Source: Pseudomonas khorasanensis
GTDB taxonomy: Bacteria; Pseudomonadota; Gammaproteobacteria; Pseudomonadales; Pseudomonadaceae
Reading direction: 5' to 3'
DNA: 64,000 nt
Assembly (NCBI RefSeq): GCF_014268505.2
Contig: NZ_JABWQP020000001.1
Span: forward strand, 186,001-250,000
This document shows positions 32,617-42,465 of the stretch, piece after piece (positions within the stretch are counted from its first letter, which is position 1; each line of letters opens with the position of its first letter). Position numbers and translations under genes: made by a program. A model generated the notes under the pieces. That model was not told the DNA's origin. It ran no database searches and worked only from the letters and a program-made list of their open reading frames with translations.

Positions 32617-34185
32617 ATGCGCATTTCCACCGCCCAGTATTACGGAACGCAAGCTTCGGATTATCAGCGTAACTTCAACAAGGCCGTCGCCACCGCGAGC
32701 GAGGCGAGCAGCCTGCAGCGCATCAACACGGCCGCCGATGATCCGGTCGGCGCCGGGCGTTTGCTGCAGCTGGGCCAACAGGCGGCGATGCTGGATCAGT
32801 ACAAGACCAACGTCGACACCACTAAAAGCGCGTTGAATGTGCAGGAGTCCACGCTGGACTCGATCACCACCGCATTGGCGCGAGCCAAGGAGCTGGCGCT
32901 GGCCGCCAACAACGGCACGATCACCGACAAGGATCGCCAGGCGTACGCATCGGAACTCGGCGAGATCCAGCAACAAGTGCTGGGCCTGATGAATGCCAAG
33001 GATGCCAACGGCAACTACCTGTTTTCCGGTTCGAAAACCGACACCGCGCCGTATTCGAAGAACTCTGACGGCACGTTCAGCTACAGCGGCGACCAGACCA
33101 CCATCGATCTTGGCATCGGCGATGGCATGACGGTGGGTACCAACACCACCGGTTGGGACGCGTTCCAGCAAACCATCAACACCGGGCGTACCAATACGAA
33201 AATGACTGCGCCAGCTGTGGATGATGGCCGTGTCGTGCTGTCCAACGGCACCGTGGGCACAGCCGCTACCTACGATGCCAAGTTCACGGCGGGGCAGCCG
33301 TATACCATCGATTTTGTCAGCAGCACCCAGCTTAAAATCACCGATGCCTTGGGCAACGATGTGACCGCCGAGGCCAGCCAGAACGGCCTGCTCAGCAACA
33401 GCAGCGGCGCCAACCAGACCGTCAGTTTCCGTGGTGTCGATCTGAAGCTGAACATCAACCTGAAGGCTGGCGACACTAACCCTGACGCGGTCATTGCCGG
33501 GCACAGTTTTCAGCTGTCGGTGTCGCCTGACACGTTCACCACCACACGTAGCCCCGGCAATCCGTCGACGGCGGTGATCACCGGCTCCACCATCACCGAT
33601 CAGGCCGCTTATACCGCAGCCTTCCCGCAGGGCGGTGCAGTCCTCAAGTTCACCAGCGCCACGGCTTTTGATCTGTATGCGGCGCCGGTGACGGCTGACA
33701 GCAAACCGGTTTCCTCAGGCACTGTCGCGGGCGGTAATGCGACCGCTGCCGGTGTGACTTTCGCGTTGGGCAATACGCCGGCCGCGGGTGATCAATTCTC
33801 GATTCAGCCGAACAATCACCAGACCCAGAACGTGCTCGACACGTTGGGCCAGATGATCACGGCGCTGAATACGCCAGTCGATGGCGATCCCGTTGCCAAG
33901 CAGAAGCTGCAAGGCGCAATGGAGGCGGGTCTCGGCAACATCGACGCGGCGGCTAATCAGATTGGCACGGCGGTCACCACCATCGGTGCGCGCGGCCAGG
34001 CGCTGGATATGCAGACCACCACCAACTCGAGTCTGAGCACGGCGAACAGCATGACCCAGGGTTCGATTCGTGACTCGGATCCGGCTGAAGTCATGACCCG
34101 TCTGACGCTACAGCAAACCATGTTGCAAGCCGCGCAGTTGGCGTTCAGCAAGATCAGCCAATTGGGTCTGTTCAACAAGATCTGA
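32617..34185 (+). CDS. flgL: Hook-associated protein FlgL (HAP3), long form
   Basis: A 522-residue hook-filament junction protein. The N-terminus MRISTAQYYGTQASDYQRN and the C-terminal LQQTMLQAAQLAFSKISQLG are the conserved coiled-coil ends shared with flagellin. It is much longer than the enterobacterial protein (about 317), because the central exposed domain has extra Gly/Thr/Asn-rich segments. A short GC hairpin after the stop marks the likely end of the flgF-flgL unit. Confidence 0.95.
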   Translation: MRISTAQYYGTQASDYQRNFNKAVATASEASSLQRINTAADDPVGAGRLLQLGQQAAMLDQYKTNVDTTKSALNVQESTLDSITTALARAKELALAANNGTITDKDRQAYASELGEIQQQVLGLMNAKDANGNYLFSGSKTDTAPYSKNSDGTFSYSGDQTTIDLGIGDGMTVGTNTTGWDAFQQTINTGRTNTKMTAPAVDDGRVVLSNGTVGTAATYDAKFTAGQPYTIDFVSSTQLKITDALGNDVTAEASQNGLLSNSSGANQTVSFRGVDLKLNINLKAGDTNPDAVIAGHSFQLSVSPDTFTTTRSPGNPSTAVITGSTITDQAAYTAAFPQGGAVLKFTSATAFDLYAAPVTADSKPVSSGTVAGGNATAAGVTFALGNTPAAGDQFSIQPNNHQTQNVLDTLGQMITALNTPVDGDPVAKQKLQGAMEAGLGNIDAAANQIGTAVTTIGARGQALDMQTTTNSSLSTANSMTQGSIRDSDPAEVMTRLTLQQTMLQAAQLAFSKISQLGLFNKI

Positions 34186-34192
34186 CGGTTAT

Positions 34193-34210
34193 CGGGCGCG
34201 AGAGCGCCCG
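34193..34210 (+). terminator. GC-rich hairpin after flgL
   Basis: CGGGCGC-GAGA-GCGCCCG forms a perfect 7-base stem eight bases after the flgL stop. No T-run follows, so termination would be partial or factor-dependent. Confidence 0.4.
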
Positions 34211-34295
34211 TTGGCCTGGTCCCCTCAGTTAATGTTTTTTCGCGGTATCCAGGGCTCGCTTTTCCGAGCGGGCTCGTACCGCCTGTGAGCCCGCC

Positions 34296-37200
34296 GTGAA
34301 TTCACTTCCCCTCGTCAGCATTGCCATTCCCGCGTTCAATCCGCGCTTTTTCGAGCGGACGCTGAACAGTGCCGTCAGCCAGACTTACGGTAATCTTGAG
34401 ATTATCGTGTGCGATGACAGTCGTGGCGACGACATCAAGCGTATCGTCAGCTCGGTCGTGGAGCAGACGGGTGTGGCGGTGCGTTACGTGCGCAATTCAC
34501 AGACGCTGGGGCTGGTGGGCAATCTGAAGGCCTGCCTCGAACAGGCTCGCGGCGAGTTCATCAAATTCCTGTGTGACGATGACTTGCTCTACTCGGCCTG
34601 TATCGAGCAACAAGCCCATGAGTTGCAACGCGAAGAAGTCAGTCTGGTAGTGGCGCAGCGACTGCTGTGGGATGCCAACGACATCATCCTGCCGGCACGT
34701 CTGGAAAACAGTTCGTTATCACCGGTCAGCGGCTTACTCAAAGGTGATGATGTCCTTAGCATCTTTGAAAAATTCCCCGTCAATGTGCTCGGTGGCTTTA
34801 GCAGTGCGCTGTTCCGTCGGGCCGACGTTGCCGAACTGTTGCCAGCCCTCACCGAGGAAGGCGCGTGCTTCGTTGCGACGTTGGATTTTGCCTTGTACGT
34901 TTGCTTGCTGCGGCGCGGCAATCTGGTGACATCGAACAGTGTGCTGAGCGCCGAGCGTCTGTATCCGGAACGCCTGAGCGCACAGCAACCGATGAAGGAC
35001 GCAGCGGAGGCCGAGCGCGAGTGGATCTCGCAAATGCTTAAGGTCCGCAGCGGCGAGTCGGCACCCGCGCAGGGCTGGGTTCGTTATGTACAGCTGACCA
35101 AAGCCGACGAGTCGCCACGCGTATGGGAAGAGCTGCCGCTGAGTCGCACACTGGGTTCGAAGCAGAGCCGCCAGGAACTGGGTGTGGGTGTCGACAGCTT
35201 CAGTTTTGGAGAGTTGTATGCGCAGTGGCTGGCCTGCCGGGTGCTCACCGAGGCCCAGCGCACACGGCTGCCGGAAACCCTCGCAGGCTGGTCGCACCAA
35301 CCCCGGATCGTGCCGATTATCGTCGACGCGAAGGGCAGTCGCGACGCTCTTGACCGTACTCTTGAAGCGCTTGCTGCACAGGATTACCCGCCGGAACTGG
35401 TGCTGGTGCTGTCCTCAGCCTGTACCGAAGCGCAGTTGCACGATCGGGTATTCCGGATGCCGTTGCACAATGATGGTCTGGAGCAGATCAATACGCTGCT
35501 GCCGCAACTGGAAGGTGCCGACTGGTTCTACCTGCTGCAACCCGGTGACTGCCCTGTAGCACCGGCTTTGCTGGTCATGGCCGATCGCATTGCGCACTCG
35601 CAGCCGCTGACGTGTCTGTACAGCGACGAAGGCAGTTTGCGCGATGGCGAGTCGGCCGAGCCGGCATTCAAACCGGACTTTAACCTTGACCTCATGCGCA
35701 GCTATCCGTATGTCGGCCGTGCGCTGGCGTTCCAGCGCGAACGCTTTCTGGCACTCGGCGGTTTCGCGCCGACGTTCGCCGAACTGGCGCCCCACGACAT
35801 GCTCTGGCGTATGGTCGAGAGCGATGGCCTGCAGGTCGTCGGACACGTCGCTGAGGTGTTGCTGGAATCGAAATTCGACCTGTCGCAGTGGCTGACGGAT
35901 CCGGGTGTCGTCGAGCAAAGCCCACGCATTCTCGAAGCGCATCTGCAACGCCTGGGGATCGCTCACGAGATCCGACGCGGCAGCCGTGAACTGCTCAATC
36001 GTGTCGATTACCACCACACCCGGCGCCCTTTGGTTTCGGTGATTATTGTCACCCAGGACCAGACGGCAGCCTTGCAGCGTTGTGTCGAGACGCTGCTGGA
36101 AAAAACGGCTTACAGCGAGTACGAATTGCTTCTGGTCGATAACGGCAGCGAAAGTGCCGAAGCGCTGGCCTGGCTGGACGGTATGGCGCAATTGGGCAGT
36201 GAGCGGATTCGCGTGCTCAAGTATTCGCAAAAGGGTAACGCTGCTGCCCTGCACAACTTCGCCGTGCATCAGGCGCGTGGCGAGTACGTGCTGATGCTCA
36301 ACGCCTTCGCCGTGATTACTCAGGCCGACTGGCTCGACGAATTGCTCAATCATGCGCAGCGGCCGGAAGTCGGCGTGGTTGGCGCCAAGCTGTTCAACCC
36401 GGACGGCGGCGTGCTGCACGCTGGCCTGATTCTCGGTTTGAATGGGCCGGTCGGGCTGCCGTTCTATGGGCAGCCAATGCAGTCGGAAGGTTATATGTAC
36501 CGCTTGCAGGCGGTGCATGACCTGAGTGCTGTCGGCGGTGACTGCCTGATGATTCGCAAGTCGGTCTTCGACACGGTTGGCGGTCTTGATGAGCAGGATC
36601 TCAAGCAAACGCTCAATGTCGTGGACCTGTGTCTGCGCGTCGGCCGCGACGGTTATCTGGTGGTGATGAACCCGAACGCTGTGGTGGCGGTGGGCGCGCG
36701 GCCAAGCACGGCGGCGACGGCGGAAGAGGAAGCCCGGCACGCCGAGGAAAAGGACACGTTTTATCAGCGCTGGTTACCGCTGGTTGCGCGTGATCCGGCC
36801 TACAACGTTAACCTGACGCTGCAAGGTGTCGGCGCCACCAACTTCAGTCTTGAGCCTGGCCTGCGTACCGGCTGGAGTGCCTTCTCCAGGGCGCAATTGC
36901 CGAACGTGCTGGCGGTGCCGATCAACGCCTCTGCGATCGGCCATTACCGCATGAGCCAGCCGATGATCGAGCTGGAGGCAGCCAACCGGGTAGAGGGGCG
37001 GGTCTGCTATGGCTTGCCGTCGATTATTGACATCGAGCGTCAGTCGCCCGATGTCATCGTTCTGCAAGGGCGCTACTCGGAGCACGCCATTGATGAAATC
37101 CCGCCGCTGAAGAAGTTCTTCAACGCGCGACGGATATTTGAACTCGACGACTATGTGATCGACGTTCCCCATCGCAACGCACACATCCGCAACATGCCGG

Positions 37201-37889
37201 GCAAACCGGACATGGAGCGCATGGTGCGCCGCGCGATTGGCCTGTGTGATCGCGTGGTGGTCTCGACGGCGCCGCTGGCCAACGCGTTGTCAGACATGCA
37301 CCACGACATTCGCGTGGTGCCGAACATGTTGGCCAAGGATCTGTGGGGACATCTGCGCAGCCAGCGTCGCACTTCAAAAAAACCGCGTGTTGGTTGGGGC
37401 GGCGGTACCAGTCACCACGGTGACCTTGCCGTGATCGCGGACGTGGTGCGCGAACTGGCTAACGAAGTCGATTGGGTATTCTTCGGCATGTGCCCGGATG
37501 ATTTGGTGCCGTACATGCATGAATTTCACGGCGTTATCCCGCTGGATGTCTACCCGGCGAAACTGGCGAGCCTGAACCTTGATCTGGCCTTGGCGCCGCT
37601 GGAATTTCACATCTTCAACGACTGCAAGAGCAACCTGCGTCTGCTCGAATACGGCGCCTGCGGCTTTCCGGTGGTCTGCACCGATACCGAGGCGTATCGC
37701 GGCTACCTGCCGTGCACGCGAGTCAAGACCAACACGACCGATGAATGGCTACAAGCGATCCGCATGCACTTGGCTGATCCGGATGCGAGCTATCGAATGG
37801 GCGATGAATTGCGTGAGGTGGTGCTGCGCGATTACGTGTTGCGGGGAGATAACTTGCGGTATTGGGAGTATGGGTGGCTGGCGGACTGA
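34296..37889 (+). CDS. Very large multidomain glycosyltransferase (FgtA-like position)
   Basis: A 1197-residue protein with four glycosyltransferase-like modules. (1) A GT2 GT-A domain at about 5-230 (SLPLVSIAIPAFNPRFFER; DDD motif in LCDDDLLYS). (2) A degenerate GT-A-like part at about 335-550. (3) A second clear GT2 domain at about 572-800 (PLVSVIIVTQDQTAALQRC; LLLVDNGSES). (4) A GT-B/GT4-like domain at about 890-1197 (VVSTAPLANAL; RVGWGGGTSHHGD; ECGFPVV-like ending). It lies between flgL and fliC, where Pseudomonas species keep flagellin glycosyltransferases, so it probably builds or attaches a glycan on FliC. No membrane segments, so it is cytosolic. The start is a GTG at 34296. Substrates are not known. 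Confidence 0.85.
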   Translation: MNSLPLVSIAIPAFNPRFFERTLNSAVSQTYGNLEIIVCDDSRGDDIKRIVSSVVEQTGVAVRYVRNSQTLGLVGNLKACLEQARGEFIKFLCDDDLLYSACIEQQAHELQREEVSLVVAQRLLWDANDIILPARLENSSLSPVSGLLKGDDVLSIFEKFPVNVLGGFSSALFRRADVAELLPALTEEGACFVATLDFALYVCLLRRGNLVTSNSVLSAERLYPERLSAQQPMKDAAEAEREWISQMLKVRSGESAPAQGWVRYVQLTKADESPRVWEELPLSRTLGSKQSRQELGVGVDSFSFGELYAQWLACRVLTEAQRTRLPETLAGWSHQPRIVPIIVDAKGSRDALDRTLEALAAQDYPPELVLVLSSACTEAQLHDRVFRMPLHNDGLEQINTLLPQLEGADWFYLLQPGDCPVAPALLVMADRIAHSQPLTCLYSDEGSLRDGESAEPAFKPDFNLDLMRSYPYVGRALAFQRERFLALGGFAPTFAELAPHDMLWRMVESDGLQVVGHVAEVLLESKFDLSQWLTDPGVVEQSPRILEAHLQRLGIAHEIRRGSRELLNRVDYHHTRRPLVSVIIVTQDQTAALQRCVETLLEKTAYSEYELLLVDNGSESAEALAWLDGMAQLGSERIRVLKYSQKGNAAALHNFAVHQARGEYVLMLNAFAVITQADWLDELLNHAQRPEVGVVGAKLFNPDGGVLHAGLILGLNGPVGLPFYGQPMQSEGYMYRLQAVHDLSAVGGDCLMIRKSVFDTVGGLDEQDLKQTLNVVDLCLRVGRDGYLVVMNPNAVVAVGARPSTAATAEEEARHAEEKDTFYQRWLPLVARDPAYNVNLTLQGVGATNFSLEPGLRTGWSAFSRAQLPNVLAVPINASAIGHYRMSQPMIELEAANRVEGRVCYGLPSIIDIERQSPDVIVLQGRYSEHAIDEIPPLKKFFNARRIFELDDYVIDVPHRNAHIRNMPGKPDMERMVRRAIGLCDRVVVSTAPLANALSDMHHDIRVVPNMLAKDLWGHLRSQRRTSKKPRVGWGGGTSHHGDLAVIADVVRELANEVDWVFFGMCPDDLVPYMHEFHGVIPLDVYPAKLASLNLDLALAPLEFHIFNDCKSNLRLLEYGACGFPVVCTDTEAYRGYLPCTRVKTNTTDEWLQAIRMHLADPDASYRMGDELREVVLRDYVLRGDNLRYWEYGWLAD

Positions 37890-38006
37890 TGGATTCGCGA
37901 CCATTTCCTGTCGATTCCATACATTCGTAATTCTTTGGCGTTCGCGGCGATGACGAGTATCGCGATGCGAACCGGTACCGGTTCTTAACAAGGCAAGGAA
38001 GAAGTA

Positions 38007-39788
38007 ATGGCAGTTATCAACGGGACAAATGGCGCGGATACGCTGACGGGTACCAACGAAGATGACGAAATCAATGCCCTTGGTGGCAATGACGTGATCA
38101 AGGGTAGTGGAGGTGCAGACAAGATCGATGGTGGAGCCGCTTCCGATACGGTCGACTATTCGGCTTCTGCCGAAGCAATCAACGTCGAGATTCGTCCGGG
38201 TACTTCTTCAGTAGGCACCGGCGGTGATGCTGAAGGCGACACGCTGACGGCTGTTGAAAAAGTCATCGGCTCGGCCTTCAACGACTCCTTCACCGCAGCG
38301 GCCATCAGCTACGCGACCTTCGAGGGCGGCGCCGGGGATGACACGTACTACGTCAACGGCGGCGGTGTGACCGCCATCGAGCAAGCAGGCGGTGGTAACG
38401 ACCAGATTCTCGTCAGCTGGAATACCCACACGATGGCGGCGAACATCGAGCGCATGACCTAAACCGGTACCGCTGCATTCACCGGCTACGGCAATGCCAG
38501 CGACAACATCATCACCGGCGGTATCGGTAACGATGTGCTACTGGGTGGTGGCGGTGCCGACCAGTTCTTCGGCGGCGCGGGCGTGGATACTGTGTCCTAT
38601 GACGACAGCACCGTGGGCGTCACCGTCAACCTGAAAACCGGCGTCAGCACCGGGATCGCGATGGGCGACACCTACAACAGCATCGAAACAATCACTGGCT
38701 CGAGATTCAACGACATCTTCGTTGGTAACTCTGCAGTATTCGCTTTCAACGGCGGCGCCGGTTTGGATATGGTCAGCTATGAGTCGTCGGACAGCGCGGT
38801 CACCATCGACCTGAAAACCAATGCCAACGCTGGTGATGCCGAGGGGGACACTTTTGCCAGCATCGAAATTTTCCAGGGAAGCCGGTTCGCCGACACTTTC
38901 CTGGGTTCGTCCGCATACGACAACTTTGTCGGAGGTGCTGGTTCAGACGTGTTCGACGGTCGTGAAGGCATCGACACGGTGTGGTACGCCAAAAACACCA
39001 CTGCAGTGAATATCAATCTACTGACCGGCGTCAGTCAGGGAGGGGACGCCGAAGGTGATGTATTCATCAATGTCGAAAGTCTGATCGGGACGAGCTTCAA
39101 TGACACGCTCACCGGCAGCGCGACTGTCAATGGGCTCGAGGGTGGTCTGGGTAACGACGTCATTTATGGCGGGGATGGCAACGATTCCATCTATGGCAGC
39201 CTGTACACCCAGCTCGGACCGTTCGCCGTAAATGTTGCAGCGGGTGGACCGCAGGCAGACCTTTTGTATGGCGGCAATGGTGACGACACCATCGTTGGCG
39301 CGCCCGATGACCGGGGTACCCAGGCCTTTGGTGATGCCGGTAATGACAATATTACCGTGGTGCATGGCATGGCCGACGGTGGCGAAGGCAACGATCTGCT
39401 GACCGGGACCGGCACTGGTTTCTCGCTGTTCGGTGGGGCAGGTGCTGACAAACTGATTCTGCAGAGCGCAGGCTCGGCGTTTGGTGGCGAAGGCGATGAC
39501 ACCTACACCGTCACCAGCGCAAGATTGGTGACCATTCAGGATGATGGCTTCAGTCAAGGCGACAGGTTGGTCCTGGCAAACATCACCGCTCAGTACTTGC
39601 TGCTTGATCGGGTCGGCAATGACCTCTACGTGCATCAGGGCATTGTTTTCGAAGGAGAAATTCCTGACGATGGCGTACGTCTGAAGGACTGGTTCGCCGG
39701 TTCTGCCACGATTGATGTTATCCAGACGGCTGACGGCCAGTACATCAGCCTGCCAACCAGCAATGATGCATTCACAATGTTCGGCTGA
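38007..39788 (+). pseudogene. RTX-type calcium-binding repeat protein gene broken by an in-frame stop
   Basis: A frame of about 594 codons with many GGxGxDxUx-type nonapeptides, seen as GGNDVIKGSGGADKIDGGA, YGGDGNDSIYG and YGGNGDDTIVG. These repeats form calcium-binding beta-rolls in proteins secreted by type I systems. The frame is cut by TAA at 38460-38462, after ...ANIERMT; the protein-like sequence continues in the same frame with TGTAAFTGYGN, where related proteins often have Tyr between the two, so one base change (TAC or TAT to TAA) explains it. The second part from about 38535 has its own ATG-like starts but no good ribosome-binding site. The C-terminus SNDAFTMFG resembles a type I secretion tail. 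No transporter is nearby. If not a pseudogene, the two halves could be separate products. Confidence 0.8.
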
Positions 39789-39852
39789 TCGTTGACTCAG
39801 GCACTTTCGTGCGTGGAACAAAAAAGTGAAGTCATTCGCTTGAAGTTGAAGG

Positions 39853-39894
39853 AGGGGTTGACCCGGTTCACTCGAACCGGATCAGCCCCTTTTT
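39853..39894 (+). terminator. Rho-independent terminator after the RTX-type gene
   Basis: GGGGTTGACCCGGTTC pairs, with two small mismatches, with GAACCGGATCAGCCCC around an ACTC loop; TTTTTC follows. It separates the RTX-type gene from the CDP-sugar operon. Confidence 0.88.
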
Positions 39895-39918
39895 CATGCC
39901 CGCTGTGGGGCTGCGAGC

Positions 39919-39934
39919 TGGCGCGTTTCCTGCA
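39919..39934 (+). promoter_or_regulatory. Candidate sigma-54 promoter of the CDP-sugar operon
   Basis: TGGCGCGTTTCCTGCA has GG and GC exactly 10 bases apart; it differs from the TGGCACG-N4-TTGCA consensus at two positions. It sits between the upstream terminator and rfbF, about 135 bases before the start codon, a fitting place. Candidate only. Confidence 0.5.
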
Positions 39935-40070
39935 AGTCCCCCTCAAATCGCCATAAAACGAGCGCTCGCGGTCATTCCTCCTGCGCCCGGTCCGGCAGAA
40001 GGTTTAGCCAGAAGGCCTGCAACGCTCAAGAAAGCTGTATGCAGCCCGGTGACGTACGAGAGGGGAGACG

Positions 40071-40844
40071 ATGAAGGCAGTTATTTTGGCGGGTGGTCTG
40101 GGCACGCGCATCAGTGAGGAGTCGCACCTCAAGCCCAAGCCGATGATCGAGATTGGCGGCAAGCCAATTCTCTGGCACATCATGAAGCAGTATTCCGCCC
40201 ACGGAATCCACGACTTTGTCATTTGCCTCGGCTATAAGGGCTACGCGATCAAGGACTTCTTCGCCAACTACTTCCTGCACACCTCCGACGTGACGTTCGA
40301 CATGCGAGAAAACCGCATGGACGTTCATCAAAATTACAGCGAGCCATGGCGCGTGACGCTGATCGATACCGGCGAAGAGACCATGACCGGTGGCCGTCTG
40401 CGCCGCGCAGGGCGTTATCTTGAAAACGAGAAAGCGTTCTGCTTTACCTACGGCGACGGCGTTTCAGACCTGAATATCAGCGCTCTGGTCGACTTTCATC
40501 TGACCCACGGCAAACTCGCCACCGTCACCGCTGTACAACCCCCAGGACGCTATGGTGCGCTGGATCGCGAAGGTGACCGGGTACTGGGATTCACCGAGAA
40601 ACCGCGTGGCGACGGTGGTTGGATCAATGGTGGTTTTTTTGTCCTTTCTCCCAAAGTCCTGCCACTGATTGACGGTGATGAGACCTCATGGGAGTCCGGC
40701 CCGCTCGACGGTCTTGCTGATCGGGGTGAGCTGATGGCGTATCAGCACGACGGTTTCTGGCAACCCATGGACACCCTGCGCGACAAGAACCATCTAGAAG
40801 CGTTGTGGCAGAGCGGGGAGGCCCCATGGAAGCAATGGGCCTGA
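40071..40844 (+). CDS. rfbF: Glucose-1-phosphate cytidylyltransferase
   Basis: A 257-residue nucleotidyltransferase that makes CDP-glucose from CTP and glucose-1-phosphate. It starts [26 protein letters not shown], with the nucleotide-binding GGxGTR and [18 protein letters not shown], and contains [14 protein letters not shown]. All are typical of RfbF. First gene of a tightly packed operon; its end overlaps the start of the 4,6-dehydratase by 19 bases. It commits glucose-1-phosphate to a CDP-linked 6-deoxy sugar. Confidence 0.95.
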   Translation: MKAVILAGGLGTRISEESHLKPKPMIEIGGKPILWHIMKQYSAHGIHDFVICLGYKGYAIKDFFANYFLHTSDVTFDMRENRMDVHQNYSEPWRVTLIDTGEETMTGGRLRRAGRYLENEKAFCFTYGDGVSDLNISALVDFHLTHGKLATVTAVQPPGRYGALDREGDRVLGFTEKPRGDGGWINGGFFVLSPKVLPLIDGDETSWESGPLDGLADRGELMAYQHDGFWQPMDTLRDKNHLEALWQSGEAPWKQWA

Positions 40845-41908
40845 GTGCGGATTTCTGGCGTGGCAAACGCGTTCTGGTCACCGGTCATACCGGTTTCAAA
40901 GGCAGTTGGCTGACCCTCTGGCTGCAAAGCCTCGGCGCGCAAGTCAGCGGTTTTTCCCTCGATCCTTCGACTGAACCGAGCCTGTTCGAACTGGCGCGCG
41001 TACACGAAGGTATCAATGATCAACGTGGTGATTTGCGCGATCTCGGCGCCTTGCTGGAAATCATCGCCGAGACCGAGCCGGAGATCGTCCTGCACCTGGC
41101 TGCCCAGCCGCTGGTGCGCGAGGGCTATCGTGATCCGCTCGGTACTTATTCCAGCAACGTCATGGGCACGCTGAATCTGCTTGAAGCGATTCGTCAGGTC
41201 GGCGGCGTGCGCGCCTGTGTGCTGGTGACCACCGACAAGGTCTACGCCAATAAAGAATGGCTGTGGCCCTACCGCGAAGACGAAGCACTCGGTGGGCACG
41301 ACCCTTACAGCAGCAGCAAGGCCTGTTGTGAACTGTTGGCGCAGTCTTACGCCGCCTCGTTTTTTCCTGCCGACAAACACGCAGAACATGGTCTGGCCCT
41401 GGCGACTGCGCGTGCCGGCAATGTTCTGGGCGGTGGTGATTTTGCTCCTGAGCGCTTGATTCCCGATGTGCTGAAAGCGTGGACCGCTGACGAACCGGTG
41501 ACCCTGCGCTATCCGCAAGCCGTGCGCCCATGGCAGCACGCGCTGGAGCCGCTGGCCGGTTATCTGCAGCTGGCTGCCGGTCTGTACGAGCAAGGCCCGG
41601 AATACGCCGGTGCGTGGAACTTCGGCCCGGGCGAGGCGGACATGTGCAGCGTCGGCGAGGTCGTCGAACTACTCGCCAATCGCTGGCCGCAGGCGCGTGG
41701 CCTGCGCATCGAAAAAAGCGAATTGCATGAAGCCGGCCTGCTGCGTCTGGACAGCAGCCGCGCGCGGCAGGTGCTCGGCTGGCAGCCACGCTGGTCGCTA
41801 CAGGCCTGCCTGACGCAAACCCTGGATTGGCATCTGGCCTGGCAGAACGGCGATGACATGCGCGCTGTGACCTTGGGTCAACTGAACCTGTACCGAGGCG
41901 CGCTGTGA
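40826..41908 (+). CDS. rfbG: CDP-glucose 4,6-dehydratase
   Basis: A 360-residue short-chain dehydrogenase/reductase. The NAD-binding motif [10 protein letters not shown] is near residue 20, with [11 protein letters not shown] and the catalytic Tyr-x-x-x-Lys in [13 protein letters not shown]. It converts CDP-glucose to CDP-4-keto-6-deoxyglucose. I chose the ATG at 40826, preceded by GGGGAGG; a GTG at 40805 and an ATG at 40835 are alternatives. It overlaps rfbF by 19 bases and the epimerase gene by 4. Confidence 0.95.
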   Translation: MEAMGLSADFWRGKRVLVTGHTGFKGSWLTLWLQSLGAQVSGFSLDPSTEPSLFELARVHEGINDQRGDLRDLGALLEIIAETEPEIVLHLAAQPLVREGYRDPLGTYSSNVMGTLNLLEAIRQVGGVRACVLVTTDKVYANKEWLWPYREDEALGGHDPYSSSKACCELLAQSYAASFFPADKHAEHGLALATARAGNVLGGGDFAPERLIPDVLKAWTADEPVTLRYPQAVRPWQHALEPLAGYLQLAAGLYEQGPEYAGAWNFGPGEADMCSVGEVVELLANRWPQARGLRIEKSELHEAGLLRLDSSRARQVLGWQPRWSLQACLTQTLDWHLAWQNGDDMRAVTLGQLNLYRGAL

Positions 41909-42465
41909 GCGAATTTTCCCTGATGGCATTGCCGCTGGCGGGCCTTTTCAGCGTCCAGCACAAACGCTTCGAAGACCAGCGTGGGCACTTCGCCCGGTTG
42001 TTCTGCGAGGGCAGCCTGAGTGTGTTCGGCAGCGAATTTCATATCCGCCAGATCAACCATTCATGCACCCGCGAGAAGGGCAGTGTGCGGGGCCTGCATT
42101 ATCAGAATGCCAATGCCCCGGAAGCCAAACTGATTACTTGCCTGCGCGGCGAAGTCTGGGACGTGGCGGTGGATCTGCGCCCTGACTCGGAAACATTCCT
42201 GCACTGGCACGCCGAGCATCTGAAGGCCGGTGACGGCCGCAGTCTGTTGATCCCGGCCGGCTTTGCTCACGGCTTCCAGACGCTGAGCGAAGACGCCGAA
42301 TTGCTGTACCTGCACAGCGCCGATTACGCGCCGGAGCACGAGGGCGGCTTGTCGGTGAACGATCCTCGGCTGGCGATTGCCTGGCCGTTGCCTGTCAATA
42401 ATTTGTCAGCGCGTGATTCCAGCCATCCCGCGCTCGATCACCATTTTGCTGGAGTGCGTCTATGA
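41905..42465 (+). CDS. RmlC-type sugar-nucleotide 3,5-epimerase
   Basis: A 186-residue cupin-fold protein of the dTDP-4-dehydrorhamnose 3,5-epimerase family. Active-site motifs include VRGLHYQ (catalytic His region) and the C-terminal IPAGFAHGFQTLSEDAEL. In this operon the substrate is probably the CDP-4-keto-6-deoxy sugar rather than dTDP. It could invert C3 and/or C5, which would decide between a D- and an L-series sugar; I cannot tell which. Start is a GTG overlapping the rfbG stop by 4 bases; it overlaps the next gene by 4. Confidence 0.88.
   Translation: MSEFSLMALPLAGLFSVQHKRFEDQRGHFARLFCEGSLSVFGSEFHIRQINHSCTREKGSVRGLHYQNANAPEAKLITCLRGEVWDVAVDLRPDSETFLHWHAEHLKAGDGRSLLIPAGFAHGFQTLSEDAELLYLHSADYAPEHEGGLSVNDPRLAIAWPLPVNNLSARDSSHPALDHHFAGVRL

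Noticed and set aside
30657..32630. 657-codon open frame on the minus strand
   Set aside because: Antisense shadow of flgK with low-complexity composition.
39896..40117. 73-codon plus-strand frame in the gap before rfbF
   Set aside because: No ribosome-binding site, unusual composition, and it overlaps rfbF and the candidate promoter.
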